This document shows, piece by piece, positions 46,688 through 59,100 of a stretch of 64,000 bases of DNA. The number at the start of each line of letters is the position of its first letter. Position 1 is the stretch's first letter. The notes below the pieces were generated by a model. That model searched no databases and was not told the origin of the DNA. It saw only the letters and a program-made list of their open reading frames with translations. The stretch spans positions 76,966,576-77,030,575 of the forward strand of contig OY754329.1 of the NCBI GenBank assembly GCA_963573305.1. The letters are read 5' to 3'. The DNA comes from Pyrrhosoma nymphula (lineage: Eukaryota; Arthropoda; Insecta; Odonata; Coenagrionidae). Both the position numbers and the translations under genes were made by a program.

Positions 46688-47905
46688 CGGCCGTATTCAT
46701 AGTTACGTTAGACTACGACTACCGCAGGTTTAAGGAAGTTAGACCGGCGATGTCGTTGAACTCATATTCATAGTGTCGTTTTAGCGCTGATCGACCTTAG
46801 CCCCGGCAGCTTTAGTCCGGAGGAAGTTAAACCTATGGAATAATGGTTTAACGTTGAGTTTAACCTCCGCGCGTCGTCACTTTTTCTTCATTTTTGAGGT
46901 GTGGTGATTTTCGAAGGTGTTAAGTGATTAATCGAGAGTTCTCCAAGTTAGAGCTAATTTAAGGGGTAATACTTTTTGTTAGTCTATCGTTAGGAATATT
47001 GTTGGCTAAGTTATTTAGGTTTATACTAACGTAAATAGTTGTATAGGCAGTAATGAAGTAGTTTCATTCTCAGGATACATATTTAATTATTTTTTTATTT
47101 AGTTTAATTTTATCGGTAATCGGGTTAGTTAATCAACTTTATAATTTAGTAAGTACATTTTTTATTAGGTATTATCGCTCGCACTGATTAAATTTGTTTT
47201 CACATCGCTTAGGTGTGTTCATTTGTTTACATTTCCTATGGTGAGTTTATTTCAATCACGATAATATAAATAATATTTCATACCTTTCATACTTTGTAAC
47301 ATCCTTTTGTTTACATTTTACATAGTTAGTTTTTGACGTTCATTTCAATGAGCTGTGCGTTTTGATGAATAACTTGTTTTAGTGAATTTATTATTTGTGT
47401 AGCTAAATTAAATTACGTGCATTGCACGAAACAAAACCGGGTGATTATGTTATACATTTTTAAGGATAATAAACTTTAAGAAAAATAGAAAAATGAATTG
47501 CAACGCGTCTAAGTCATAAATAATTACAAAAATGTAATCGAAGATATCCAAAATGCAGGGAGCAGGATTTCGGGCCGATTTCAGTGAGCAAGAAAGTCCC
47601 AGAAGCAAGTAATGAGTGGTAAAGGCATGGGTAAAGGGTTCGAAGGCAACGCACAACTCCTCAGAAGACCCCAAAAACCAGTTCAGAAATTCCAGGAAAT
47701 ACCCTGCTACTTGACGAATAGCGGTGTTGCCAAGCGTTCCATCCTCGCGCGGTAGGCAAGTCTGGGACTCCGTTAGTTCCCGAGGCTATCTCCCTCGACC
47801 CAATCTATGAATACCAACTTTTAGAACCGTTTTAAACCGCACTTAGACCGGACTAAGATAAACCGCATAACCCCAAGTTTAACTCGTAATCTATGAATAC
47901 GGCCG
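46688..47905. mobile_element. Complete 1,218-bp TIR element, TAG target duplication
   Basis: CGGCCGTATTCATAG at 46688-46702 and its exact complement CTATGAATACGGCCG at 47891-47905 are the ends, flanked by TAG at 46685-46687 and 47906-47908. ATTCATAG also recurs inside both ends (about 46768 and, inverted, 47804), as do AGACCGG / CCGGTCT elements. A 3-bp target is typical of PIF/Harbinger-type elements (often TWA), to which I tentatively assign it. The inside is AT-rich with one minus-strand ORF of 74 codons (47450-47674) without known motif, so it is most likely non-autonomous. Confidence 0.8.
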
Positions 47906-47924
47906 TAGGGGAATACGGAAATAT

Positions 47925-48075
47925 TTTGTGAACCTCATGAAGGCTTTTTGAACCACCTCTCTTCAATCCATCCCCAAAGCCTATTCTCTTGCTTCCCTTT
48001 CTCCGCTTTCCCAACGTCCTCCACTCTATTATGCATTTCAGTATTCCTTCGTCTCTAATTACATGTCGCAATCAC
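47925..48075 (-). pseudogene. LINE family F, C-terminal tail
   Basis: A 72-codon minus-strand frame reads RHVIRDEGILKCIIEWRTLG, KRRKGSKRIGFGDGLKRGGS. The copy at 53510-55870 has VLRGEGMLKRVIEGRTLG and KRGRGRKRIG. It starts some 20 bases beyond the end of the TIR element. Only the C-terminal piece survives. Confidence 0.7.
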
Positions 48076-48689
48076 CTAATCTGTCGTCTAATTTCTTCGT
48101 CGTCTAATAGCAATCTTAATTGCCTTTAAATACAAATTTTCTCATAATTAAAAAACTACGTCAACTGAAGTAAGCATCGTGTATGAAGGGCCTTTGGTCT
48201 CTCCTCGCCACTTTGGAGAAAAGGGTGCGTAGAACTACGGGATTGACGTTCCTTGCACGTCCCTCGTAATTTAATTTGTAATTCAGGGGGAAGTTATCGG
48301 ATGGCTGGATCCTCAGCTTTGATGGATATTCGATTCACGTCGCGTAAGTGGCTGGCGGAAAATTTTTCCAGTGATTTCAATTTTCAGCCCAAATGGCAAC
48401 TAGTGACTAGAGCTTCGGAGGCTGAATACTCGATGAATATTTAAAACAAGGTTTGAATCCTTCATTTTCAATTGTATTTAATGTATAATTGGGACGTACC
48501 TACGATACTGATTACTGATATTGTGATATTTCGTTGATGATGGGACTGATATTTTGTTCTGCTTAAGAAAATCTGTGGGGGTGGTCATACTCAAAATGAA
48601 ATTCCTGAGATGATTTGTAATGTTGCTCTACAGATCATTTTAACCCTTTCGCGACGGCGTCACAAGTCAGGAAATGCTACTCTTCGCTA
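48076..48689. other. No feature recognised
   Basis: Mixed composition, with no supportable ORF or repeat. Confidence 0.45.
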
Positions 48690-49260
48690 CGGATCTCTTA
48701 GATGCATCATGTGATTAATGGTGAAGTCATTCGTAGAATGGGTTGTCAACCCGAACTTACGTCGACGAATTTACAGCGTACATTACATTATCCTGGGCAT
48801 AAAAGAAAACGCGATATAAAATTTCAATTATATTTTCAGTTAGCTCTCCCAGATAAGTCATTGTATGAATTACTAATTTTTATTTTCACACTTATTTATT
48901 CCATACCATGATTTCGAATAATTAATATTTTTATCAAGGCTTGTTTTTTTAAGTCGAAACCATAGTCGGGAATAAGCAAGTGTGGAAAATAACATTTGGC
49001 AGTGACATTTACAATGACTATGTTATGTGAAAGTGACGTGTACAAAGTGCACTGTACATGTGCTACCAAGTTACGTCGGAAACTAATCATAGCCAGGGGA
49101 AGTTTAAAGAAAGATGAAACCTTAGTAGAAGAAGAATATCCTGGCTTGCGAACCTGAGTAAGTGGTATTGGGACAACATCGGAGGAACTATCCCAAATTG
49201 CATTAAGGAAACCAGACATCGCAAAGCTGATAGCCAACGTCCGGACCGGATAAAGGCAGA
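48690..49260 (+). pseudogene. RTE-like LINE ORF2 3'-end relic
   Basis: At 48702-48800 a frame reads HHVINGEVIRRMGCQPELTST and TLHYPGHKRK, matching the standard DHV.NEEV..R, then L.Y.GH. After about 260 unrelated bases, 49070-49260 reads DETLVEEEYPGLRT, TSEELSQIALRKPDIAKLIANVRTG. The same ending is seen on the minus strand at 3250-3790. The gap suggests an insertion or decay between 48810 and 49060. Dead. Confidence 0.65.
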
Positions 49261-49798
49261 AAGAGAAGAATTACACACGTTACCTTTCCTACGACTCGAT
49301 CATGGATCTCTCCTTCACGCTTTCGCGATCGATACTGCTTCCACGAACTTGTTTTGCATCGAACTGGCAGCAGTCACAGCTCCTGCTTCTCTCTCTAAAA
49401 TCCGAGAACGGAGATTTTCAAGAGCAGTCGTAATGTGAATAACTGCTATCACTTATCCTCAATCCTAAAGGGCCTCGGAAATCATAACGATAACGCCACA
49501 GATAGCACTGTGTGTAGATCCGTTATCATGCCCCGAAAAACATCAAGAACTTACGGTGGTTTTAGCGAATTTTGTCTATGTACTGGTTTGCGCGGAACTT
49601 TGCATCCTTGTTCTTATTGGCGATATTTTTCATTTCATTTTACTGATATCGTTTTTGGCAATTCCATTTCATTTTAACAGTAGCCTTATTATTCATGAGA
49701 TATATTTTGTAATAATTAGATTGCATGAGGACAGATTTTCTTTTAAACGCGAAATAATGTATTTCATACTATTATAATGGTTGTTAACAAATATCAAA
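49261..49798. other. No feature recognised
   Basis: AT-rich with short ORFs on both strands; none supported. Confidence 0.45.
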
Positions 49799-49845
49799 TT
49801 CGAATCTTTGACTCTGCGTGACACACGCAGAGTCAAAGATTCGAA
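49799..49845. repeat. Perfect 22-bp inverted repeat with a 3-base loop
   Basis: The left arm 49799-49820 begins TTCGAATCTTTGACTCTGCG and is the exact complement of the right arm 49824-49845, with ACA between. Both arms are error-free, whereas most palindromes in this window are decayed, so it looks recent or selected. Flanks are not symmetric. Confidence 0.9.
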
Positions 49846-51289
49846 AAACATATTTTAATGTAATTTTCTCATAAATTACGAATACACCGCCGAAAACCCA
49901 AGTGATACATAACATGCTTAAATTGAGGCGAAAAATGATAAATATAACTCTTGTATCATTTTCATCACTGCATGTAGCGTGAATCCCTCCGCATAGACAG
50001 ATGGACTTTTATGAAATATGGTCTTAGAATTTTTTTTCGACTTTTTTGAAAATTTATTAAAATAAGCTCTTCGTGACCCAAGTCTACCGCTCCAACCGCC
50101 TTGACTCGACTTAGAAGGTGTGTGAAGGTATGTAAGACGTTTCGAATGGCAATGCGTGGTGCATGTTGGAGGCGTGCGGGGAAAGGAAAAAGGGACTCCA
50201 CACACTTGTGACTCCGCGGAGAGGCGTAAAGGAAGGGACTCACTCCCCCCACCTGCCTCCCTCCCTTTCGTGCCACACCCTCTTAAACGACCGCCTACTC
50301 CCCCCCAACTCAGCCATCTCGACGCCGCGCCGTCGCCCCAAGATGCTCTCCGTCGATTCAATTTCCTTCCTCTCTCTCTCTCCTTCGGCAAGTAAGAGAT
50401 CACTCTGCAGAGATGCACTCAACACGCACGTGCTCCACGCTAAGCGAGAGCGTCTTTTTTATCGAGTAAAAAAGTGTTCACTTTCTTGTCGTCGCTTTTT
50501 GCTCTCATTAGCATCTCATCCTCCGTTCGTCTCCGCCTTTCGTGCATGGGGACTTGTCAGGAAGTATTTGACCGTGGCGGTATGGTGGACGTAACGTCTA
50601 ATGCCGTGACAAATATTGACTTTAATGGAGGTTCCATCGTGAGTCTGTTAGTCGAAACAAATACTGAAATCCAACTTTTTTTGTTTTGCTTAATACTTTC
50701 TGCTGTCTTTGGTTACATGTCATAGCTATTAAAGGATAAGTTAGATGGAGATGAAAGGAGATTTGGTACGGATGTGTGCTGCAGAGAGAAAAATTTGAAA
50801 ATAATGAGGACGTTTATCGCTATTTTTTTTTCAAATATTCATTTATTTTATGCTAAGTATCCGTAATGTGTACACAACATTCATCCTAGTGTACACAACA
50901 GTTCCACTCAAGTTTCCATTGAGCTATACGCTTTGAAGTTGGCAGAGTTTTACTACAACTCGTTGAATGTTTGTTGCACAAAAACTCGTTTTCGGGAAAC
51001 TGGTAGGAATAAATCAGACGTTCTCACTTCGGAATCGCAAGTTAATTCGGTGAAAAAATATCAAAATATCGCGCTCAATTTGGACAATCAGTTTTTATGG
51101 GCCAAAAACCGTGGATTTTTGCAAGTAAAATTAACTAGAGGATATCGAAGGCAACTCGACATTTTAAATGTGCATACATAAACGTAGAAATAGGCAAGCT
51201 GTCAGGTAAATTTTACTAAGCTAAATTTCGTTTCCTCGTTAAGAAGATACATCATCTCAAACTCGGGTTTATCGACTTTTTTTCACGGA
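49846..51289. other. No gene recognised; GC-rich patch at about 50050-50600
   Basis: In the GC-rich patch, long ORFs are open on both strands (plus 50163-50594, minus 49918-50418), which argues against either being a gene. The rest is AT-rich. An 82-codon ORF at 50933-51181 has no known motif. Confidence 0.4.
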
Positions 51290-53290
51290 TAGTGGGGTCT
51301 CTCGGTCTGGTGACCGAGGGGGACGCCTTAGCGCCGACTATTCTAACTCCCTCATCCAGCACTTTCTCATTCTCGTCGTGGGACACATTTTTAACTCCCC
51401 TGCTGAGCCAGCTCGCCAATGCTGAGTCAGCTCACCGGTTGTCTCTCGGTTTACCTTGGCCCCTCCTCCCGCCCAATACGGTTCAACGGCACGGTACGTG
51501 GACGGAGGAGTACTTTTAACGAGCGACAGCTCTTCTTTCGCCAACCTTACTCGGGCGCAACGCTCTTATTTTATTCACATCAATACCTACGCATAACCAC
51601 TCTAGCTGGCGCAAGCACGTGTAGCAGGGGGTGCAAGAAAATAACGCAAGCGTTTCGGACTAAGGAAAGAAAGATTTTCTCCGCGGAATCGTCTATATTC
51701 GGAAATAACATCCATCGGCTTCTCTAAAAACTGCTGCGAGCAAATAGAGATTGTACAACAGCCGATGGAAGGACTAGTCTGGGAGCCACCTGAGACCCGG
51801 GAGACAACACGCTTGGCTATAATTACTTGAGGAATTCAGATCATGCTAGTTTCAAAGTGACGCAAAGGATATTTTGCTAACCATATACTATATCACTAAA
51901 TCTGGGGAATGCGACGAGATTAGAGAGATACTCTGCTGAACTGATTATTACTCCCCTTCTGGGTCCGCTCGCCCATGATGAGTCAGCTCACTCGTTGTCT
52001 CTCGGCCTTCCTTAGTTAATTACTAAAATTCCATCTCTCCACGCACTGTTAATGGCTACCATAAAAGCAGAGCGAGGGACGAAGACACTTCATCGTCCAA
52101 CATTTCGATTTTCCTCCCCGCTACGTTCTATCCCGCTAGCCGCCACTGGAACATGAGGCAGTGGGTGTTAAGACGGGCAACAAATATTTGGGACTCTGAA
52201 GAGAAAGATCTATTGCGCGGAATGAACATGACGCGGAATAAAGCTGCAGACTCCATTAAGGTGGTTGGAGTGATTTTTGTCCTTGTACAGATTTGCGTGA
52301 AATTTGGCTTAAGTGTTCTCATTAGTGATACCCATGGATAAAAGTGACTAAATTTGTATCATACCGATTTGATTTTTTTTGGAAAGTCAACGTACGTATT
52401 GTTATCTGGCCACTATAAAATGGCACCCTGCTGTATGTGGTTAACGTGGTGTGGCTCGGAGGTAACACGCTTGGCTAAGGCTTATCGGAATATTCAGATG
52501 TCATGCGTTTCAGGGTGACGCGGATGAAGTTATTTTAACCCCACACAGTATCTCTAGTATTAGCTGAAGCGGTGAAGTAAGAGAGGGACATTTTAACAGC
52601 ATTATGATACAAAAATTCCTTCGTCCCACTTTCGGTTCATGACTTACATAAGCATTGCGAGACACTAGATGCACGAAGCGCAGAAAGCCACGGGAAGATG
52701 AAAATATTAAAGATAGCTGAAGGCTACTGTAAAAATTTCTGCGAGGAAGGTGTTCAGTGCACGATACCTAATGGAGGACTGGGTTGGTAACCGATGTAAA
52801 GTCGGCGGTAACCCGCTTGGCGAAAGTTACTTGGGATATTCAGAACTCGATGTGCTTCATGTTGGCGAGAAAAAACTGAAGTAACCCAGCACTGCATCTC
52901 TGTAATTGGCTGAAGTGACGAAATTAGAGAGACATATTCTATCAGATGGGTACAAAAAATACCTCCTTCCCCCACCTAATGCATGACCAAAACAGAAGCA
53001 GTGCGAAACACCACGACAATAATTCAACACGCATTTTGCTTTTCGCCCTTTCTCTCCACCAATCGTTATTTCCTTTCTCCTCCCTTTCTCATGGCTCTTG
53101 CCAAAACACCCCCTGCCTATTGCCCTTGCGGCTCCCTGGGGTTGCCATGGCGATGCATCTTCTCACCGAATTTAGTCGCGACGGAAGATGGAGGCGTGAG
53201 ACCGCTTTTGAATTGAGTGCGGTTTTTAATGAGCGGCAACTCTCCTCCAGCCTACTTCGCTCGGGCGCGAAGGTTTTTCTGTCGTTCGAC
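51290..53290 (+). repeat. Complex tandem block of dispersed repeat R
   Basis: Related blocks repeat in order. GAGTCAGCTCAC.(G)GTTGTCTCTCGG occurs at about 51425 and 51983. ACACGCTTGGCTA is at 51809, 52466 and (ACCCGCTTGGCG) 52811, each followed by an ATTCAGA..ATG segment, an AGTATCTCT-like segment, and TTAGAGAGATA or similar. TTTTAACGAGCGACAGCTCT at 51516 and TTTTAATGAGCGGCAACTCT at 53225 form another pair. Units are about 340-660 bases with changes in content, so this is a mosaic of at least three units. The 181-codon ORF at 52946-53491 crosses repeat boundaries and is not taken as a gene. Confidence 0.65.
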
Positions 53291-53509
53291 GTGTCCCTCC
53301 CGGCTCCCTATGCCTCGGGAGTGGGGCGTTCTCCCCATATCCATTGGTACTCGCCTTTAAGATTTGGTATCCCGATAAATCCCACCCCCTACCCAAAGGA
53401 GAGGCGTCGGAGCGCCTATATGAATATTTACAAAGCCTCAAAGCTGCTTTCATTCAAGGTCTTGTCGTTAGTTACGTTTTTTAAATTTTGAATCTCTTTT
53501 GTTGTTCAC

Positions 53510-55870
53510 ACTCGAAGTGTGACACGTGGGCGACACTCTCGCCACGGTTTCCGCGGGAACAAAATTTCCCGATTATTTAATTTCCAAGTTTGTTTTATGC
53601 CAACGTTTTTTAAATTTCTGGTTGAATTAGTTTTGGCGAGATTTATTCTAGTCATAGTACAAGTAGATAGTAGCAATAGCCATTGGTAGGTTCTTGGACA
53701 GTCCCCATTCTGCATCCAAACCTCATAGACATTTTCTCGCTTTCCTTCCTAAGAATGACCCGTTACTAGATCCCTCTTCAATTCTTCATATCTTCTACCT
53801 CCTCTTATTTCGTCCAGAATTCCTATCCTCTTCCTTCCTCTTCCACGCTTCCCCAGTGTTCTCCCCTCTATCACTCTCTTCAACATGCCCTCTCCTCTCA
53901 AAACCTCCTCCATCCATCTCTTCTGCCTTCTCCGAACCTCTGCCACAAGCTTCCTCTCCTCTCCAACCATATCCAATACCTCCTCGTTCGTCTTTCTCGC
54001 CATCCAGCTAACCTTCTCCATCCTTCTCCAAACCCACATCTCAAACGCCTGAAGTCTACGCACATCCTCCCTTTTCCTCCCTCCCACCCTCCAAGTTTCC
54101 GACCCATATAGCGCCACGCTCCATATTAAAGTTTTCACCAGCCTCTTCTTTACGTCTCTTCTCAGACCCCCCCCTCATCAATTCCCTTCTCTTAGAAAAT
54201 GCTTCCTTAGCTAGCGCAATTCTGCATCTTATGTCCTTACCACTAAACCCATTCTCCTCCAAAAAAAAACCCAGATACGTAAACTGCTCGACCTGCTCTA
54301 TCTTCTGCCCTCCCACCATTATATTCAGCCTCGCCTTCTTACTTGTAGAAAATCTCATTACTTTCGTTTTCTTGTGATTGATCTTCATCCCATACTTTTT
54401 GCACTACACCTCAAATGCATTCACCATTGACTGTAACCCCTTGGCAGACTGACTAACCAATGCTTGATCATCTGCAAATCTCACTGATTTTATCAGCTCC
54501 CCTCCTACCTTTATTCCTACCTCCTCCTCCCCCCCTGCCTCCCTTACCATTTCTTCTGAATACACACTAAAAAGCAACGGCGATAGTGGGCACTCCTGCC
54601 GCTTTACCTGTCCTATCGTGGCCCATCCAAATTCTCCATTGGGTACCCTAACCTGCGCCGTCTGGTTCATATACAAATTCCGAGTCAAACGCCTGTCCCT
54701 CCAATCGACCCTTAATTTCTTCAACACTCCCATGAATTTCGTCCATTCCACCCGATCAAATGCCTTCTCGAAATCTACGAAGCATGCAAAAACATCCTGC
54801 CCATACTCCAGGTTTCTTTCTACTAGCGTCCTCCTCACCGCTAATGCGTCTCGCGTTCCCGTTCCTCTCCTAAACCCGATCTGGTCGTCACTCAGGTATT
54901 CATTTGCCGTGTTCTCTAGCCTTCTGTTTATAATTCTCAGAACTACTTTGACCCTATAGTCTTCGCACGTTTGCCTTACTCTTCTTTGGTATACGAATTA
55001 GTACAGTCTTCGCGAAGTCTTCCGGCCACACACCATCCTCATAAATCCTACGAATAAGTGCAAACATTTTCCTCTTCCGTTCTTCCCCATGCTCTTTAAA
55101 AACTCTGCAGGTATGTCATCAATTCCCACTGCCTTATTCCTTTTCATGTCTCGTAGAGCTCTTTCGATTTCGCTATCTAGGATACTCGGTCCGATTCCAT
55201 CTCTGTCGATATCGTCTTCCCTTTCTATATCTAACCTATTGTGCCTTATTTCTTTACCATAATGCTCTTCAACATACTCCTTCCACATCTACTGGTTCTC
55301 TTTCGGTTTTACGATCAACTTTACCGTCTTGTCTGTTATCGTTGTAATTCCCCTTCCCCTATTACCACCGGTCAGTTCCTTTACTTTCCTATAAAATGCA
55401 TCTGCTTTTCCCTCTTTTTGGTATTTTTCTAACGAGACGATCTGCTTTCTCCACCACGCCTCTCTTGCTTTCCTTGTTTCTCTTCTAAGCCTGTTATTTA
55501 CTTCTCGGTATTTTCTCTTACCTGGCTCTGAGTTTACGCTCTTCCAATTCTTTCTCTCGTCCATCTCCCTTATCATCTCCTTCGTGATCCACGGTTTTCT
55601 AATTTTAGTTGCACTGACTACGCCTACCGTTGCTTTCGCCGCTTCTACAATTCCATTTTTCAAACTTCCCCATTCATCTTCCACTGATCTAACTCCATGT
55701 TCCTCAACCATTATCTATCTATCCACCTTCTCTCGATACTTCTTCATTGTCCCAGTTAATGCCTCCGTATTCCACTTTCGTACCCCCCTTCTCATTCTTA
55801 CCTTTTTTAGTTTTACCCGACATTTCATGACTAATAAGTTGTAGTTTGTGCCTGCATTAGCTCCTGGATA
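53510..55870 (-). pseudogene. LINE family F, longest copy (5'-truncated ORF2, broken frames)
   Basis: On the minus strand, from 55870: end of an endonuclease domain (SYPGANAGTNYNLLVMK), a linker (55711-55289), RT fingers with KRNKAVGIDDIPAEFLK (55288-54998), then EDFAKTVLIRIPKKSK after a frame change. The frame 54838-54404 has motif A CFVDFEKAFD (about 54784-54755), motif B QECPLSPLLF where QGCPLSP is usual, and motif C FADD (54478-54467). After another change come MKINHKKTKVM, TYLGFFLEENG, then WSVALYGSETW, RMEKVSWMARKTNEEVLDMV and IEGRTLGKRGRGRKRIG (54138-53749). Such ORF2 proteins nick DNA and copy their RNA. Frame changes and stops make this copy inactive. The 5' end is lost. Confidence 0.85.
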
Positions 55871-55939
55871 AGTATGTGAGTTTTAGTATACGTAATACAC
55901 ACCGTTAAATTTCTACCGTTACCCATGCGTCAGATTTTC

Positions 55940-56142
55940 ACTCGTTCTAAATAAAGTCTCTCTGGAGGGTATAGCTGTACCGTATCCCATTATAATGGCT
56001 TGTATTGCTTGGCAAACATCTCGAAAAGTAGTGAAGTAGGTGCCTGATATTCTGTTATCATTGGGAAAATTTAGATATTTTTCTTCATAGTGAGGTTGAA
56101 TTCATTGAATTTTATGTGCAGTGATATCTCGCCCAAGCTCCC
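55940..56142 (-). mobile_element. TTAA MITE, copy 3 (truncated, minus orientation)
   Basis: TTAA at 56143-56146 precedes (minus strand) GGGAGCTTGGGCGAGATATC, the terminal inverted repeat, and then blocks matching copy 1: TTGATGAATTTGACCTCA / TCAATGAATTCAACCTCA, TACTTTTCGAG and ATGGGATA. Homology fades before about 55940, near the end of the LINE copy, so the far end is missing. Confidence 0.7.
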
Positions 56143-56146
56143 TTAA

Positions 56147-59100
56147 GTATATTCTGGGCATGATAAGCAAAAAAAATACGTTTTCATGTCCAGAAATCTC
56201 ATTTTAAATTACCGACAGCCAGACGTAATTTACATTATCCAAACGCTCAGTCCACAGACTAACGGTTAAAGTTAACCATACAATATTAAAACGAGCATTG
56301 GTGTGACTTCGAAGATGAGATCATTTGATTCTTAACGGATGGTCCTGTTAGTGTTGGGTTTCGTCGACGCGATTATTTGCTAGCCTCTAGCTTTTTGTGT
56401 TCAGACTCCACTACTCTGGAAAAATCATTGTTTGGAGCTACGAGGAGAGTTTATTAATGCTAAACCGGAAATATAAATTCCTGAGTACGGCATTACATTC
56501 AATGCTGTTTTCCAGTTTTCATTATGAATTCTTCCGCGCTGCTGGAAATTAACCTGTATTAATAGTTTCTAATTATCTACTGTTAGTTTTTGATGGCACA
56601 TACTCTGAGGTGTCATTATGCGAGAGAAGGTTATTAAAATTTGGCTAAACATGCCGTGAAGAAATAATTATTTCCACTTGTTAAGCTCTCTGTCATGCGT
56701 ATTAACCTTTCTGTGCGTGATGCATGCTGCCCTGGTGCTGGTGGGCTTGTATTTTGTTCTCATCTTGTTTTTAGATGTTTTTGCATCAAAATTATGTCCT
56801 GTTCTTTTGCATTTCGAAAATATGTCTCATTGATGAAACATATTTTTTTAAAACTTAGCTCATCTTTGATGTGTGTGATATCCATTCTAATGTGCTGATA
56901 CCGTGTCATGGCTTTGAGTGCTGACAGCTCATTCCGATTGAGGGCTAATGGGTAAAAGAATACTCATTTGGGTGTCTGTCCTATTTCTATCATTTTTTTG
57001 TAGGTCCTTATTGTCCTTTTGTAGCTTCTTGTTCTGGTAAAATCATAGAAAAAAGAATTTGTTTCAACGTGATAGTTCTAGTTTCATTTTGAGGTCGAGA
57101 ATTTTTTCATTCTTAGCGTTCCAATTTTCCATCCTTTTAGCATTCTTTATCTCTTATTTTTCAAAATTTCCGAATTATCGTTTCAGTTCAGGGCTCTAAT
57201 TTCTTTGGTCTTCCTTTTGGTCCAAATGTTGGCACCAATTTCTTCCAAACAGGATCCTAACTATTGATATCTTAGTCTCCAGTGTCCATACTTTATGAAG
57301 AATTAATCAACCATCATGCCCTTTACGCAATATGTGGTCCTACTTACATTGTCAAGATAGCCTTATAGGCTTTGATGATCATCCTTCTTCCAGTCCAGTC
57401 ACTATTTGATTGGTTCGCATTGTAGAACGATCTTCCAGCGAGGGGTGAACCACGATTTTGTCGTGCGCAGGGTCCACTCGTGTTATGTGTTAGTATCAGT
57501 GTTTTTGCGACAGAATGTGTAATGTGGATGTGTAATCTTTTACAAGGTAGTGCTGTGTATAATATTTGTTATTATCCAATAGCGTCAAACCATTCCGTGT
57601 CGGACTCCCTATTTTTTTCAGTTCCTCATTAAATGTTTGCCGATTCAACACGTGTTTCGGGTATTGTTTTCGAAGTCATGTTTCCCCCTGTCCACATGAA
57701 TCGCTTGAGCGAATCGATATACTCTCCCCCTCCCTTCTCACTCACCTTGGCCCATCTTCCCACGCACGACCTTTTGACCTGTCCACCTTCCCCTTCGAAA
57801 GGTCACTGGTTCATTAATATGTTATCCTTCCCCGACTCACTCCCACTGTCGCCCCGACTCGTTCCCGTAGAAGGGTCCCCGGGTGCCGCGAACTGGTCGG
57901 CGGCCACGGCATGGCACCAGGGTGTTTTGGGTGCCGCTGTCCCCTGCACACCTGCTGACTCTGACCTCTTCCCCCTAAGGGGGCCACTGGCGTCTGTCCT
58001 TGGGAGTGTGTAGGTGCCGCAAGATGTTTGTTCTTCCCCTCCGCCGACACGTGCGTCTCGGATCTTTGGGCGATTTCTCACCCTTCCACGTGGGCCGAGA
58101 CTTCCACTCAGGAGTGGACCGCTGAAAGTCGGAAGGTTTTGATGCTCAAACAAATTGAGTTTCGTCCGAACGATATGAGTAATAAAAAAAATAAGTGAAT
58201 AAAATTATAAACGTATGAAAATTAAAAGATTTTGCATAATTTAGCGAAGCATGTTTTATATTTCAAAAGGTAAATAGTATATAAATTAAAAGAGGTTGAG
58301 AAAATATGACATTTGGATATCTCCAGGCTTTATTAAAATGTTAGCATTAATTAGCTAAGGCCAGTCTCCAGATTTATCAGAATACCTTTTCGGATTCCGC
58401 GTGATTTTCGGTGATGTTTCAAAATTCAATCACACGCAGACAGGCTTGGGCAAATTTTGATTTTTTTCAAATTTGGCAAGGATAATTAACACCCAGGAGG
58501 CAATTTTTTTCGCTTTGTGTCGTGTGTAAATTAAAAAAAAGTAAAAATCGGTCCACTCCATTGTGAAAGCTATTGAACCGATGAACTGGGCGATCCAGAG
58601 AGTTGGTATAGAAATCGTAAAAGTTCCTGGCGCAGACTTGCGAGGTGAGGAAGGGAGGTAGAAGTGGAGGGGGTGAAGAGGGGAAAGAGGGAGGGGAACG
58701 GGGGGGGGAGACGAGAGAGAGAGAGAGTGAGTTGGGGGAATCGGATGTTTTCGCGAAAAAGGCACGAGGCACGCAACCCCAGAGCTAATAGGCAAGTACT
58801 TAAGGTCACCCATCGCTATGACTTCACCTGGGACCCAATATTGAGGTCTCATTGTGAGAGAAGTCGAAACGGGACGGCAGTTAGTGGTTAGTCATCCCAC
58901 TTCGCGAAGCGCTTTTGTTGGTATCAATTAGAAAAGAGTTTCTGACTGACCCTCCACTCTAAAAAAGTACGTATTTCCCCATTACGCAGGATTTTGAAAG
59001 TTCCGTATCCCATGTCCCAAAATGACAACTTCGCAGCGCCAGGAACTTTGGCGATAGCTATAGGTGTGTTCGTTCCCTTTCTCCGGTTTCAATTCCCTCA

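Noticed and set aside
49918..50594. Long ORFs on both strands (166 and 143 codons)
   Set aside because: They overlap extensively in a GC-rich, pyrimidine-rich patch. Neither has a recognisable motif, so both are taken as composition artefacts.
52946..53491. 181-codon plus-strand ORF
   Set aside because: It runs across units of repeat R and changes content at their boundaries; no domain seen.
57633..58153. Overlapping plus and minus ORFs (126 and 116 codons)
   Set aside because: GC-rich patch open on both strands. No motif or splice context.
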